NCBI RefSeq assembly: GCF_000719515.1
Contig: NZ_JOGR01000013.1
Coordinates: forward strand, 186,001-250,000
Reading direction: 5' to 3'
From: Glycomyces sp. NRRL B-16210
GTDB lineage: Bacteria > Actinomycetota > Actinomycetes > Mycobacteriales > Micromonosporaceae
Length of the DNA stretch: 64,000 nucleotides
Made by a program: the position numbers and the translations under genes. Shown piece after piece: positions 16,155 through 24,209 of this stretch (position 1 is its first letter; each line of letters starts with the position of its first letter). The notes under the pieces are model-generated. The model did no database searches and was not told the DNA's origin. It saw only the letters and a list, made by a program, of their open reading frames with translations.

Positions 16155-16763
16155 ATGAGCACCCGTGTGCCCGCCGACTCCCTCGTCGGCCGGGTTATCC
16201 TCTCCACCCGTTTCCAGCCCGGAGCGGTCGTCGGCCTCGGCCTGACCGCCAGCCTCCTCACGCCCATATGCGTCCTCATCGGCGGACCGGTCATCCTGGC
16301 CGCCCTGCCGCTTTTGGCGATCACCGCGCTGGCCGACTCCTCGTACGCGCTCCTCGCGGCGCGCTCCACGAGCCTCTCGCGCCGCGTGCTGGTCCTGGAG
16401 CCCCTCGCCGCCCGCCTCTCCGAGTCCGCCTGGCTGCTCGCCCTGTGGCTGCTCGGCGCGCCCGGCTGGGCGGTCGCGGCCACCGGGGCGCTGTGCTGGA
16501 TGTACGTCCTCACCCGCTCGCGGGCGCGCCAGGTCGGCCTGCGCGACCTGGGCATGACGACCCTGGGGGAGCGCTCGGTCCGCGAAGTCGTGGTCGCCCT
16601 CGGCTTCGGCGCGGCCGGCGTCATCGCGGTCGCCGGCGGCGGCCAGTACGAGGACTGGATCGGCGGCGCGGTGACCATCACCGTCACCGGCTGGATGCTC
16701 CTGGCCGCCCTCGGCCTGCTCCAACTCGTCATCGTGGTCTCCACCGCCCTGCGCAACGGCTGA
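16155..16763 (+). CDS. Degenerate CDP-alcohol phosphatidyltransferase-like membrane protein
   Basis: 202-aa integral membrane protein with about five or six hydrophobic segments. The central part (ESAWLLALWLLGAPGWAVAA, then GLRDLGMTTLGERSVREV) resembles actinobacterial CDP-alcohol phosphatidyltransferase proteins. The catalytic signature D-G-x2-A-R-x8-G-x3-D-x3-D is not intact. Where relatives read roughly LDSTLDRLTE, this one reads LEPLAARLSE, so both catalytic aspartates are missing. I infer a non-catalytic or repurposed homologue. ATG 16155 is chosen; an upstream ATG at 16104 would add 17 basic residues. The family assignment is from memory and moderate. Confidence 0.55.
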   Translation: MSTRVPADSLVGRVILSTRFQPGAVVGLGLTASLLTPICVLIGGPVILAALPLLAITALADSSYALLAARSTSLSRRVLVLEPLAARLSESAWLLALWLLGAPGWAVAATGALCWMYVLTRSRARQVGLRDLGMTTLGERSVREVVVALGFGAAGVIAVAGGGQYEDWIGGAVTITVTGWMLLAALGLLQLVIVVSTALRNG

Positions 16764-16772
16764 AGCGCCCCT

Positions 16773-16800
16773 CCGGGCCCGGGAATGATCCCGGGCCCGG
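16773..16800 (+). terminator. Hairpin between the membrane protein and TPR genes
   Basis: Perfect 11-bp stem CCGGGCCCGGG/CCCGGGCCCGG with a 6-nt loop, no T-run, 9 bp after the stop codon of the upstream gene. Confidence 0.6.
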
Positions 16801-16816
16801 CCGTGTTGACCGGGGA

Positions 16817-17197
16817 ATGCGCTACCAAGACATCACCGACGACCAGATCGCCGCCTTCATCGACACCGCCTCCCGGGACCGCCAGGTCCCCGAGGAGACC
16901 CAGCGGCTGCGCGACGCCGAGGAGATGCTCGCGCTCAAGGACCCGCACGCCGCGCTGAAGTTCATCGAACCGCTCCTGCGCGACCACCCGGAGCACCCGG
17001 ACGTCATGCTGGTGGCGGCCCGCGCCTACTTCAAGTCGGCGCAGCTGAACAAGGCGCTGGCGCTCTCGGAGAAGATGGTCGAGTCCAACCCGGCCGACTT
17101 CTACGCCCGCCGGCTCCTCGGCCGCACCCTCGAGCGGATGGGCCGCGCCGAGCAGGCCCGCGGCCACCTGCGCCTGATCGACGAGATCGCCGAATAA
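16817..17197 (+). CDS. Tetratricopeptide-repeat protein
   Basis: Small cytoplasmic helical protein, 126 aa. At least two TPR units are visible at roughly residues 35-100 (DPHAALKFIEPLLRDHPEHP, then AYFKSAQLNKALALSEKMVESNP, FYARRLLGRTLERMG). TPRs mediate protein contacts, and the partner is unknown. ATG 16817 directly follows GGGGA, an unusually close ribosome-binding sequence, so initiation may be weak or leaderless. A hairpin lies just upstream and a strong terminator downstream, so it is a single-gene unit. Confidence 0.82.
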   Translation: MRYQDITDDQIAAFIDTASRDRQVPEETQRLRDAEEMLALKDPHAALKFIEPLLRDHPEHPDVMLVAARAYFKSAQLNKALALSEKMVESNPADFYARRLLGRTLERMGRAEQARGHLRLIDEIAE

Positions 17198-17252
17198 CGG
17201 CCGCCCCGAGCGGCCGGTCGGCGCGTCCGCCCGCTCGAGACGCACGATCGGA

Positions 17253-17285
17253 ACGCCCCGCACCGTCAGGTGCGGGGCGTTTTTT
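17253..17285 (+). terminator. Intrinsic terminator after the TPR gene
   Basis: Perfect 12-bp stem ACGCCCCGCACC/GGTGCGGGGCGT with a GTCA loop and a run of six T (17280-17285). Confidence 0.95.
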
Positions 17286-17459
17286 CGAACAAGGCCCGAA
17301 TTCGCGGCGGCTCCTCGGGGATCGGTGCCGAATTGTTCTCAACTCTTTCCGTTGCGAGGCAATGACTCTGCTGTCGGATGAGCGACAGTGAGTAGTCGAT
17401 CGCTGCTTTTTGGCGAGGTTGGGGGTTGGAAATGTCGTACCCCTGTGGTTCGATATTTC

Positions 17460-17475
17460 TCGAACGCAAGTTCGA
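17460..17475 (+). promoter_or_regulatory. LexA/SOS box upstream of the HEPN gene
   Basis: TCGAAC-GCAA-GTTCGA is a perfect palindrome that fits the actinobacterial LexA consensus TCGAAC-N4-GTTCGA and the Cheo-box core CGAAC-N4-GTTCG. It lies 20-35 nt upstream of the ATG at 17495. A second GTTCGA-N6-TCGAAC arrangement overlaps it on the left (17448-17465). The rest of 17286-17459 shows no gene, only short dyads such as CTGTCG/CGACAG. Confidence 0.9.
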
Positions 17476-17494
17476 ACAGGTTAAGGAGGCCCTG

Positions 17495-18013
17495 ATGGCA
17501 ACTTCTCGACCCGCAACCACCCGATCGGCCGCGCCGGCGTCGATCCGCGGCGCGAGCTCGCCGCGGCTCGTGCAGGCCGGCACGGTTTCGAACTCCCGAC
17601 TCCGCATCCCCGCGGACCAGCTCCCGAACCGCTCCCCGCTGCAACTGCTCGCGGCCGCCCGCGCGGACCTCGACGACGCCGCCGAGCGCACCAGGCCCGG
17701 CGAACGGTACGCCGAGGCGCACATGGCGGCCCTGCGCGTGGCCGTCGCCGTCCTGGCGGTGCGCGCGGGCGACGCGACCGGCAGGCGCCGCCCCGGGCGA
17801 CCGTCGAGCACTTGGGAGCTGCTGCGCGGCGTGGCCCCGGAACTGGAGGAGTGGGCCTCGCACTTCGCCCGCACCGCCAGGAAGCGGGTCCTCGCCCAGG
17901 CGGGCATCCCCGACATCGTCACGCCAGAGGAGGCCGACGCGATCGTCACCGACGCCCGCCGCTTCCTCGACGTGGTGGTCAGGTTGCTCGGCTTCAGCGC
18001 GCTCGCGCGCTGA
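17495..18013 (+). CDS. SAV_6107-type HEPN domain protein, SOS-controlled
   Basis: 172 aa. A disordered N-terminus (about 1-45) precedes a four-helix HEPN-like domain. The sequence contains SPLQLLAAARADLDDA, ERYAEAHMAALRVAVAVL, STWELLRGVAPELEEWASHF and a final helix ADAIVTDARRFLDVVVRLL. This pattern matches the actinobacterial SAV_6107 HEPN family. RYAEAH (Arg71-His76) fits the R-x4-H motif used by HEPN ribonucleases, although in known toxins this motif lies in a later helix. The function of the family is unknown. ATG 17495 is set by AAGGAGG 6 nt upstream. The LexA box shows likely induction by DNA damage. The stop codon lies inside the first unit of a repeat array. Confidence 0.8.
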   Translation: MATSRPATTRSAAPASIRGASSPRLVQAGTVSNSRLRIPADQLPNRSPLQLLAAARADLDDAAERTRPGERYAEAHMAALRVAVAVLAVRAGDATGRRRPGRPSSTWELLRGVAPELEEWASHFARTARKRVLAQAGIPDIVTPEEADAIVTDARRFLDVVVRLLGFSALAR

Positions 18014-18015
18014 AG
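17992..18015 (+). terminator. Palindrome spanning the HEPN stop codon
   Basis: CTTCAGCGCGC-TC-GCGCGCTGAAG has perfect 11-bp arms around a 2-nt centre. It includes the TGA stop. It may act as a transcription terminator, and it is the founder-like first unit of the downstream repeats. Confidence 0.55.
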
Positions 18016-18260
18016 TGGCGGTACAGCAGCGCGCTCGCGCGCTGAAGGGGAAGCGCAGTAGTGCGCTCGCGTGCTGAACGAAAAGTGCAGCAGCGCGCTC
18101 TCGCACTGAAGTGGCGGTGCAGCACCCGCGCGCGGCACGGAGAGCGCACTTGCACGCTGAAGTGCAGGTGAAGCAGCACATCCGCGCTCTGAACGGGAAG
18201 CGCCCGCGCGTCGAAGCCGACGCGTCGTAGTGCGCTCGCGTGCTCAATGGGGAGCACGGC
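17996..18260. repeat. Imperfect 32-bp tandem repeat array
   Basis: Units resembling AGCGCGCTCGCGCGCTGAAG plus about 12 variable bases begin at 17996, 18028, 18060, 18092, 18124 (degenerate), 18143, 18175 and 18229, mostly exactly 32 bp apart. Each good unit has a 7-bp dyad. The rest of the 420-bp gap to aspS (18261-18433) holds only the aspS leader. I find no gene in this interval. Confidence 0.8.
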
Positions 18261-18433
18261 AAGACACTTGTGCGCCGGAGGAATCGCCCCAGAGGTGACG
18301 CCGGACGTGCCCGGCGGCATGCCCGGCTTACTGCGCAGTGGGCGGATATACGATTGCTGCTGGCTGAGGCGTTCGGGAGAATCGCCTGAAGTCATCCGAC
18401 AGCAAGCCGTTTCCTTCGAGGAGTTTTGAGCCC

Positions 18434-20221
18434 GTGTATCGGACACACCTCGCCGGCACGTTGAGTGCCGCTGACGTCGACCAGCAAGTCACCCTCGCCG
18501 GATGGGTGGCGCGTCGCCGCGATCACGGCGGGGTGGAGTTCGTGGATCTGCGCGACGCCTCGGGCGTCGTCCAAGTCGTCTTCCGCGACTCGGAAGCCGC
18601 CAAGGTCGCCCACGAGCTGCGCAACGAGTTCTGCGTCTCGGTCGTCGGCACCGTCACCCGCCGCCCCGAAGGCAACGAGAACCCCGAGCTGCCCACCGGC
18701 GAGATCGAGATCAACGCCACCAGCCTCGAAGTGCTCTCCGAGTCCGCGCCGCTGCCGTTCCAGATCGACGACCACGTGGACGTCTCCGAGGACATCCGCC
18801 TGCGCCACCGCTACCTCGACCTGCGCCGCTCCGGCCCGAACCACGCGATCCGCCTGCGCTCCAAGGCCAACCACATCGCGCGCAACCTCCTCGTCGAGGA
18901 CGGCTACCTCGAGATCGAGACGCCGACGCTGACCCGCTCGACCCCCGAGGGCGCCCGCGACTTCCTCGTGCCCGTGCGCCTCCAGCCCGGCACTTGGTAC
19001 GCCCTGCCGCAGTCGCCGCAGCTGTTCAAGCAGCTCCTCATGGTCGGCGGCTTCGAGAAGTACTTCCAGATCGCCCGCTGCTACCGCGACGAGGACTTCC
19101 GCGCCGACCGCCAGCCCGAGTTCACCCAGCTCGACATCGAGGCCTCCTTCGTCGACCAGGAGGACGTGATCGACCTCGGCGAGCGGATCGTCAAGGCCCT
19201 CTGGTCCGAGCTGGCCGACTACGACATCCCGCTGCCGATCCCGCGCCTCCAGTGGCACGACGCGATGAACCGCTACGGCTCCGACAAGCCCGACCTGCGC
19301 TTCGGCCAGGAGCTCGTGGAGCTCACCGACTACCTGCGCGGCACCGAGTTCCGCGTCTTCGCCGGCGCGATCGACGCCGGCGGCTACGTCGGCGCGGTCG
19401 TCATGCCCGGCGGCGCCTCGCAGACCCGCAAGGAGCTCGACGGCTGGCAGGACTGGGCCAAGGCGCGCGGCGCCAAGGGCCTCGCTTACATCACCTTCAA
19501 CGCCGAGACCGGCGAGCCGAAGGGCCCGGTCGCCAAGAACCTCTCCGAGGCCCACCTCGCCGGACTCGCCGACGCCGTCGGCGCCAAGGCCGGCGACGCG
19601 GTCTTCTTCGCCGCCGGCGCCGACCGCCGCGGCGCCCAGGAACTGCTCGGTGCGGCCCGCCTCGAAGTCGGCCGCCGCGTGGGCCTCATCGACCCCGACG
19701 CCTGGGCGTTCTGCTGGGTCCTCGACGCCCCGATGTTCGAGCCGACCGACGACGGCGGCTGGACCGCGGTCCACCACCCGTTCACCTCCCCGAACCCCGA
19801 GTGGATCGACAAGTTCGAGACCGACCCGGCCTCCGCGCTCACCTACGCGTACGACATCATCTGCAACGGCAACGAGCTCGGCGGCGGGTCCATCCGTATC
19901 CACGACGCCAAGGTCCAGAGCCGCGTCTTCGACGTGCTCGGCCTCACCCACGAGGACGCCGAGGAGAAGTTCGGCTTCCTCCTCGAAGGCCTCAAGTACG
20001 GCGCGCCGCCCCACGGCGGCATCGCCCTCGGCTGGGACCGCGTCTGCGCGATCCTCGCCAAGGCCGACTCGATCCGCGACGTCATCGCGTTCCCGAAGTC
20101 CGGCGGCGGCGTCGACCCGCTGACCTCGGCCCCGACCCCGATCACGCCCGAGCAGCGCTCGGAGGCGGGCATCGACTTCGTACCCGAAGAGGAAGCGGGT
20201 ACCGACGCCGTTGTCGATTAG
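18434..20221 (+). CDS. aspS: Aspartyl-tRNA synthetase
   Basis: Class II synthetase, 595 aa, the bacterial length, which charges tRNA-Asp with aspartate in the cytoplasm. It has an N-terminal OB-fold anticodon-binding domain (VTLAGWVARRRDHGGVEFVDLRD), then motif 1, motif 2 (FQIARCYRDEDFRADRQPEFTQLDIE), the GAD insertion domain (about 300-420), and motif 3 near the end (GGIALGWDRVCAILA). GTG 18434 is used, with GAGGAG about 10 nt upstream. If the cell lacks AsnRS it could be a non-discriminating enzyme, which this window cannot decide. It is followed by a terminator. Confidence 0.97.
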   Translation: MYRTHLAGTLSAADVDQQVTLAGWVARRRDHGGVEFVDLRDASGVVQVVFRDSEAAKVAHELRNEFCVSVVGTVTRRPEGNENPELPTGEIEINATSLEVLSESAPLPFQIDDHVDVSEDIRLRHRYLDLRRSGPNHAIRLRSKANHIARNLLVEDGYLEIETPTLTRSTPEGARDFLVPVRLQPGTWYALPQSPQLFKQLLMVGGFEKYFQIARCYRDEDFRADRQPEFTQLDIEASFVDQEDVIDLGERIVKALWSELADYDIPLPIPRLQWHDAMNRYGSDKPDLRFGQELVELTDYLRGTEFRVFAGAIDAGGYVGAVVMPGGASQTRKELDGWQDWAKARGAKGLAYITFNAETGEPKGPVAKNLSEAHLAGLADAVGAKAGDAVFFAAGADRRGAQELLGAARLEVGRRVGLIDPDAWAFCWVLDAPMFEPTDDGGWTAVHHPFTSPNPEWIDKFETDPASALTYAYDIICNGNELGGGSIRIHDAKVQSRVFDVLGLTHEDAEEKFGFLLEGLKYGAPPHGGIALGWDRVCAILAKADSIRDVIAFPKSGGGVDPLTSAPTPITPEQRSEAGIDFVPEEEAGTDAVVD

Positions 20222-20241
20222 CCCTACGATGTCGTAGTGGG

Positions 20242-20275
20242 CGGCCCGAGCCTGCGGCTCGGGCCGTCTGCCTTT
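20242..20275 (+). terminator. Terminator after aspS
   Basis: Perfect 11-bp stem CGGCCCGAGCC/GGCTCGGGCCG with a TGC loop (20242-20266), followed by TCTGCCTTTC. Confidence 0.85.
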
Positions 20276-20402
20276 CGATCTGCCCGGTTGCCCCTCAACG
20301 CAACCCGGACCGGCAGGGGTCCGTGGGCGGTGGCTGCGGCCTTTGAGCGGCTGCTATATCTAACATCCGGCCGACGCAGGAATTTTGAGGAGCGGGTTCG
20401 AC

Positions 20403-21773
20403 GTGCAGAGCGGGACCTTGGTGGCAGGTCGCTATCGATTGGACGAACGACTTGCCGCCGGTGGCATGGGGGAGGTCTGGAAAGGGACCGACACCAGGCT
20501 CGGCCGCACCGTCGCCATCAAGATACTCCATGCCGGACTGTCCAACAGCGACAAGTTCCGCACCCGCTTCCAACTCGAGGCCCGCGCCGTCGCCGCCCTC
20601 CAGTCCCCGGGCATCGTCGCGCTCTACGACTACGGCGAGGAGACCGGCGAGGACGGACTCGTCTCCTACCTCATCATGGAACTCGTGCGGGGCCGCTCCC
20701 TCGCCGAGATCCTGCGCGACCGCGGGACGCTCCCGCCCGCCGAGGTCATGCAGATCGTCGCGACGGCCGCCGACGCGCTGGAGACCGCCCACCGCCACGA
20801 CATCATCCACCGCGACATCAAGCCCGCGAACCTCCTCGTCGACGAGGAGACCGGCGCGACCAAGATCGTCGACTTCGGCATCTCCGCAGCCCGCGGGGCC
20901 TCCGGCCTCACCGAGACCGGCACCGTCATGGGCACCCTCGCCTATGCCTCGCCCGAGCAGCTCAACGGGGCCGAGCTGACCGGCGCGAGCGACCTGTACT
21001 CGCTCGGCATCGTCGCCTACGAGGCGCTGATGGGCCAGCCCCCGTTCGTCTCCGACACGCCCGTCGCGGTCATGAACGGCCACATGACCCAGGCGCCGCC
21101 GCCGCTCTCGCGCGACATTCCCGCCGGCGTCGCCCAAGTGGTGCTCCAGGCGCTCCAGAAGGACCCGGCCGTCCGCTACAACTCCGCGGCCGACATGGCG
21201 AGGTCGGCCCGCGAGGGCCGCGTCGTCACCGACGGCATCCCGGTCTCGCCCGCCGCCGCCCAAGGCGGGCAGACCCAGAACTTCGGCTCGGACGCGACCG
21301 CCCTGATCGGCGGCGTCACGGGCGCGACCACCGCCCCGCAGCCGACCACCGAGATGGAGCAGGAAGGCCAGAAGAGCCGCCTCACCCTGTGGCTCATCAT
21401 CGGGGCGGTCACCGTCGCGCTGATCGTCATCGGCCTGCTGATCTGGTTGAACTCGACGCGCGGTGAAGACCCGGGCATCGTCGAGGAGAACTCGACCACC
21501 ACCAGCGAGGAGGCGACCACCAGGGAGGAGCAGACCTCTGAAGAAGAGGTCACCTCCGAGGAGGAGACCACCAAGTGGCGACCGCCCCCGACACAAGAGC
21601 CCTCGGAGAGTCCGAGCGAGTCGCCCTCGGAGACCGAGTCGGAGTCGCCGAGCGAACCCGAAGAACCCTCGGAACCGACCACCAGCTCCACCCCTGAAGA
21701 ACCGACCGATGAAGAGGACAATTCTGACGGTCCTCCTCCGGGTGGAGGCGGTGGAGGAGAAGGCGGCGTCTGA
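20403..21773 (+). CDS. Transmembrane Ser/Thr protein kinase (PknB-like)
   Basis: 456-aa Hanks-type kinase. The kinase domain spans residues about 8-270: glycine loop AAGGMGEVW, VAIK lysine, HRDIKPANLL catalytic loop, DFGIS, then GTLAYASPEQL and DLYSLGIVAYEALMG. After a linker there is one membrane helix (about 327-350). The external tail has roughly 105 residues and is extremely rich in Glu, Ser, Thr and Pro, ending in a Gly run. No PASTA repeats are present, so its sensor part differs from the classic PknB. GTG 20403 is chosen because GAGGAGCGGG precedes it; a TTG at 20385 lies before this site. Substrates are unknown. Confidence 0.92.
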   Translation: MQSGTLVAGRYRLDERLAAGGMGEVWKGTDTRLGRTVAIKILHAGLSNSDKFRTRFQLEARAVAALQSPGIVALYDYGEETGEDGLVSYLIMELVRGRSLAEILRDRGTLPPAEVMQIVATAADALETAHRHDIIHRDIKPANLLVDEETGATKIVDFGISAARGASGLTETGTVMGTLAYASPEQLNGAELTGASDLYSLGIVAYEALMGQPPFVSDTPVAVMNGHMTQAPPPLSRDIPAGVAQVVLQALQKDPAVRYNSAADMARSAREGRVVTDGIPVSPAAAQGGQTQNFGSDATALIGGVTGATTAPQPTTEMEQEGQKSRLTLWLIIGAVTVALIVIGLLIWLNSTRGEDPGIVEENSTTTSEEATTREEQTSEEEVTSEEETTKWRPPPTQEPSESPSESPSETESESPSEPEEPSEPTTSSTPEEPTDEEDNSDGPPPGGGGGGEGGV

Positions 21774-21785
21774 AGCTCCAACGAC

Positions 21786-21819
21786 ATCGGGCCCCCGAGT
21801 TCGCACTCGGGGGCCCGAT
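21786..21819. terminator. Bidirectional terminator
   Basis: Perfect 15-bp stem (21786-21800 and 21805-21819) with a TCGC loop, lying between two convergent genes. It can serve both the kinase (plus) and the sugar dehydrogenase (minus). Confidence 0.85.
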
Positions 21820-21828
21820 TCGTTCGTT

Positions 21829-22905
21829 CTAGCCTCCGATGGGCCGGTACCGGATCACCCGGTCCTCGCCGTTGCCGTTCGACGTGGTGAGCCACAGCCA
21901 GCCGTCCGGCCCCAGCTCCACAGTGCGGATACGGCCGAGCTCCGAGACCAGCACGGCCTCAGGCTCGCCGGTCACCTCGCCACCTGCCACCGGCACCGTC
22001 CACAGTCGCTCGCCGCGCAGGGCCGCGATGTAGATCGTGTCGCCCACGACCTCGACGCCCGAAGGCGAGGCCTCCGCGGTCGACCAGGTGTACAGCGGGT
22101 CGATGTAGTCCGGCGAGCCGCCCTCGCCTTCGACCTCGGGCCAGCCGTAGTTCCCGCCCGGCTCGGCCAGGTTCAGCTCGTCCCAGGTGTTCTGACCGAG
22201 CTCGGAGAAGTACAGCTCGCCCTCCGGGCCCCAGGTCAGGCCCTGCACGTTCCGGTTGCCCCAGGTGTAGACCGGCGATCCCTCGAACGGGTTGTCCTCG
22301 GGGACCGACCCGTCCGGGTTCACCCTGAGGATCTTGCCGCCGAGGCTGTCGAGGTCCTGCGAGTTCGCGCTGTCGTTCGCGTCGCCGGTCGAGATGTACA
22401 GCTTCTCGTCGGGCCCGAACGCCAATCGCCCGCCATTGTGGTTGAGCGCGGCGGGAATACCGGTCACCACCGGTTCCGGATTGAAACTGTCGAGTGTGAA
22501 CCGGACGACCCGGTTGTCCTCCTCTGTGGAGGTGTACGCGTAGATCCAGCCGTCGGTCGCGAACGTCGGCGAGACGGCCAGGCCGAGCAGGCCGCGCTCG
22601 TCGAGCGGGCCGGTGCCGCCGACGACCTCGAGGTTCCCGAGCACGACCGGGTCGGCGCCGACGCCGATGCGCAGGACGTCGCCCGACTCGCGTTCGGCGA
22701 CGATCCCCGACGTGCCGTCCGGCAGAAACGTGAGGCCCCACGGGATCGTGAGGCCGTTGGCGAGCGTGTCGCCGGTTCTGAAGTCGAACGTCGGATCCGC
22801 GGCGGGCTCGTACGGCTCGTCGGCCTGGGCCCACGCGGTCACCGTCCCCGCGGCCAGGGCCAGTCCGGTGACCGCCGCGCCGATGGCAAGCATTCTGCGT
22901 CGCAT
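21829..22905 (-). CDS. Secreted PQQ-dependent sugar dehydrogenase (glucose/sorbosone type)
   Basis: 358-aa six-bladed beta-propeller of the soluble glucose dehydrogenase family, which oxidises aldoses or related sugars with PQQ in relatives. A Sec signal peptide occupies residues 1-28 (RRRM then AIGAAVTGLALAAGTV, cleavage near AWA). Family marks are GLTIPWGLTFLPDG, ERGLLGLAVSPTF, LNHNGGRLAFGPD with the catalytic-type His, GNRNVQGL and NYGWPEVEG. ATG 22905 is set by AAGGAG a few nt upstream. The substrate, and whether the cell makes PQQ, are unknown. It is transcribed alone from an AT-rich promoter region. Confidence 0.88.
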   Translation of the reverse strand: MRRRMLAIGAAVTGLALAAGTVTAWAQADEPYEPAADPTFDFRTGDTLANGLTIPWGLTFLPDGTSGIVAERESGDVLRIGVGADPVVLGNLEVVGGTGPLDERGLLGLAVSPTFATDGWIYAYTSTEEDNRVVRFTLDSFNPEPVVTGIPAALNHNGGRLAFGPDEKLYISTGDANDSANSQDLDSLGGKILRVNPDGSVPEDNPFEGSPVYTWGNRNVQGLTWGPEGELYFSELGQNTWDELNLAEPGGNYGWPEVEGEGGSPDYIDPLYTWSTAEASPSGVEVVGDTIYIAALRGERLWTVPVAGGEVTGEPEAVLVSELGRIRTVELGPDGWLWLTTSNGNGEDRVIRYRPIGG

Positions 22906-22955
22906 TGCCGCTCCTTGTCTCTCATGATGCCGGGTAATGAAAGCGAGGTTGTCAT

Positions 22956-22983
22956 GATATAGATGGATTTCAATTAATTGCAA
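22956..22983 (-). promoter_or_regulatory. Promoter with overlapping dyad for the sugar dehydrogenase
   Basis: On the minus strand, TTGCAA (22983-22978), a 16-bp spacer and TATATC (22961-22956) form a good -35/-10 pair. The 10-bp palindrome CAATTAATTG (22971-22980) overlaps the -35 side and is placed where a repressor would block the promoter. The remaining gap up to 23203 shows no gene. Confidence 0.6.
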
Positions 22984-23203
22984 CCCTGATGGCGATTCGG
23001 CACGGTTGTTCACCGGCGCCGCCGCGAGATTCGAGCGGGAGCCCTCCCACGGGATGCGGTACCCTGAGGCGGCCGTCGACCCGCAACGCCGACGACGCGG
23101 ACGGGCCCGGCGACGATGCGGAAGCGCCGCGTCCACCGATGTGGCGACGCGCCCCTAAGCTCGACCGCGGAACCCAGAACACCACGAAACCCAGGAGCAC
23201 CAC

Positions 23204-24082
23204 ATGACTTCCCGTACCGCACGCCGACTCATCGGCGCGCTGGCCGTCCCCGCGTTCGGTCTCGGCATGGCCGCCTGTACCTCCGACGAGCCCGCCGACG
23301 AGACGACCGGCGGCGACAACGGGGGCGTGGCCCAGCTCAGCCCCGAGGCCGCCGTCAAGGCCTCCTTCGAGGGCCTCGACGGCGACTCGTACCGGATGGA
23401 CTCGGTCATGACCATCAACGGTCTCGACTTCATGGTCATGACCAGCGCGGTCGAGGGCGACTCCGCCCAGTCGAGCCAGGACATCTACATGAGCGCGATC
23501 CTGGAGGCCTCGGGCGAGGACCTCGGCTCCGACCCCGCGGTCGCCGAGATGATGGAGGCGCTCTTCGCCGACATGCACACCGAGACGGTCGTGGTCGGGG
23601 ACACCGCCTACCTCCAGATCACCGGCGGCATGTACGACGCGGCCGGCGAGACCTACGGCGAGGACGCCTGGTTCACCCTCGACCTCGCCGGTGAAGGCGA
23701 CATCGCCGGCATGTACCAGCAGTTCGGCGGCATGGACCTCGCCTCGCAGACCGAGCTCATGCTCAGCGAGCTGACCGACGTCGAGGAGACCGGCGACGGC
23801 GTCTACACCGGCACGCTCAAGGGCGACTCGGCCGCGCTCCAGACCTTCTCCGACGCCGCGGTCGGCACCGGCGCCGACGCGATCGGCGAGATCGCCGTGA
23901 CGGTCGCCCTCGACGACGACGGCCTGCTCAAGTCGCTGGCCATGACCCTGCCCGAGACGGACGGCATGACCATCGACATGAACAGCGAGGTCGTGGAGGT
24001 CGGCGGCTCTTACGGCATCACCGCCCCCGACTCGACCAACCTGCACCCCTTCGAGGACCTCATCGCGGCGATGCAGCAGTAG
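23204..24082 (+). CDS. Secreted lipoprotein, LppX/LprAFG-like
   Basis: 292-aa exported lipoprotein. The signal peptide is followed by a lipobox (GMAAC, Cys25), so it is anchored to the outer face of the membrane. The mature domain (about 50-292) is mostly beta, with phrases such as SYRMDSVMTINGLDFMVMTS and a C-terminal SYGITAPDSTNLHPF. This layout resembles the actinobacterial LppX/LprG-type or LolA-like fold, which carries lipids, but sequence evidence for that is weak. AGGAG precedes ATG 23204. It is alone on its transcript and a GC-rich hairpin follows (24095-24124). Confidence 0.72.
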   Translation: MTSRTARRLIGALAVPAFGLGMAACTSDEPADETTGGDNGGVAQLSPEAAVKASFEGLDGDSYRMDSVMTINGLDFMVMTSAVEGDSAQSSQDIYMSAILEASGEDLGSDPAVAEMMEALFADMHTETVVVGDTAYLQITGGMYDAAGETYGEDAWFTLDLAGEGDIAGMYQQFGGMDLASQTELMLSELTDVEETGDGVYTGTLKGDSAALQTFSDAAVGTGADAIGEIAVTVALDDDGLLKSLAMTLPETDGMTIDMNSEVVEVGGSYGITAPDSTNLHPFEDLIAAMQQ

Positions 24083-24094
24083 CGCCCCGCAGCA

Positions 24095-24124
24095 GGCCGC
24101 CGCACCTCCCGAGGCGCGGCGGCC
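24095..24124 (+). terminator. Hairpin after the lipoprotein gene
   Basis: 9-bp stem GGCCGCCGC/GCGGCGGCC with a 12-nt loop, followed by TTCGCC. This is a weak terminator candidate. Confidence 0.5.
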
Positions 24125-24209
24125 TTCGCCGTCTCCGGAGCCGCGGAGATCGCAACCGCGCTCCCGGATGCGCCGATCCTTCACGGCGATGGCCTACGCT
24201 GTTGGCGAG

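Noticed and set aside
17996..18260. CRISPR array
   Set aside because: Units are contiguous with no unique spacers, and no cas genes are nearby.
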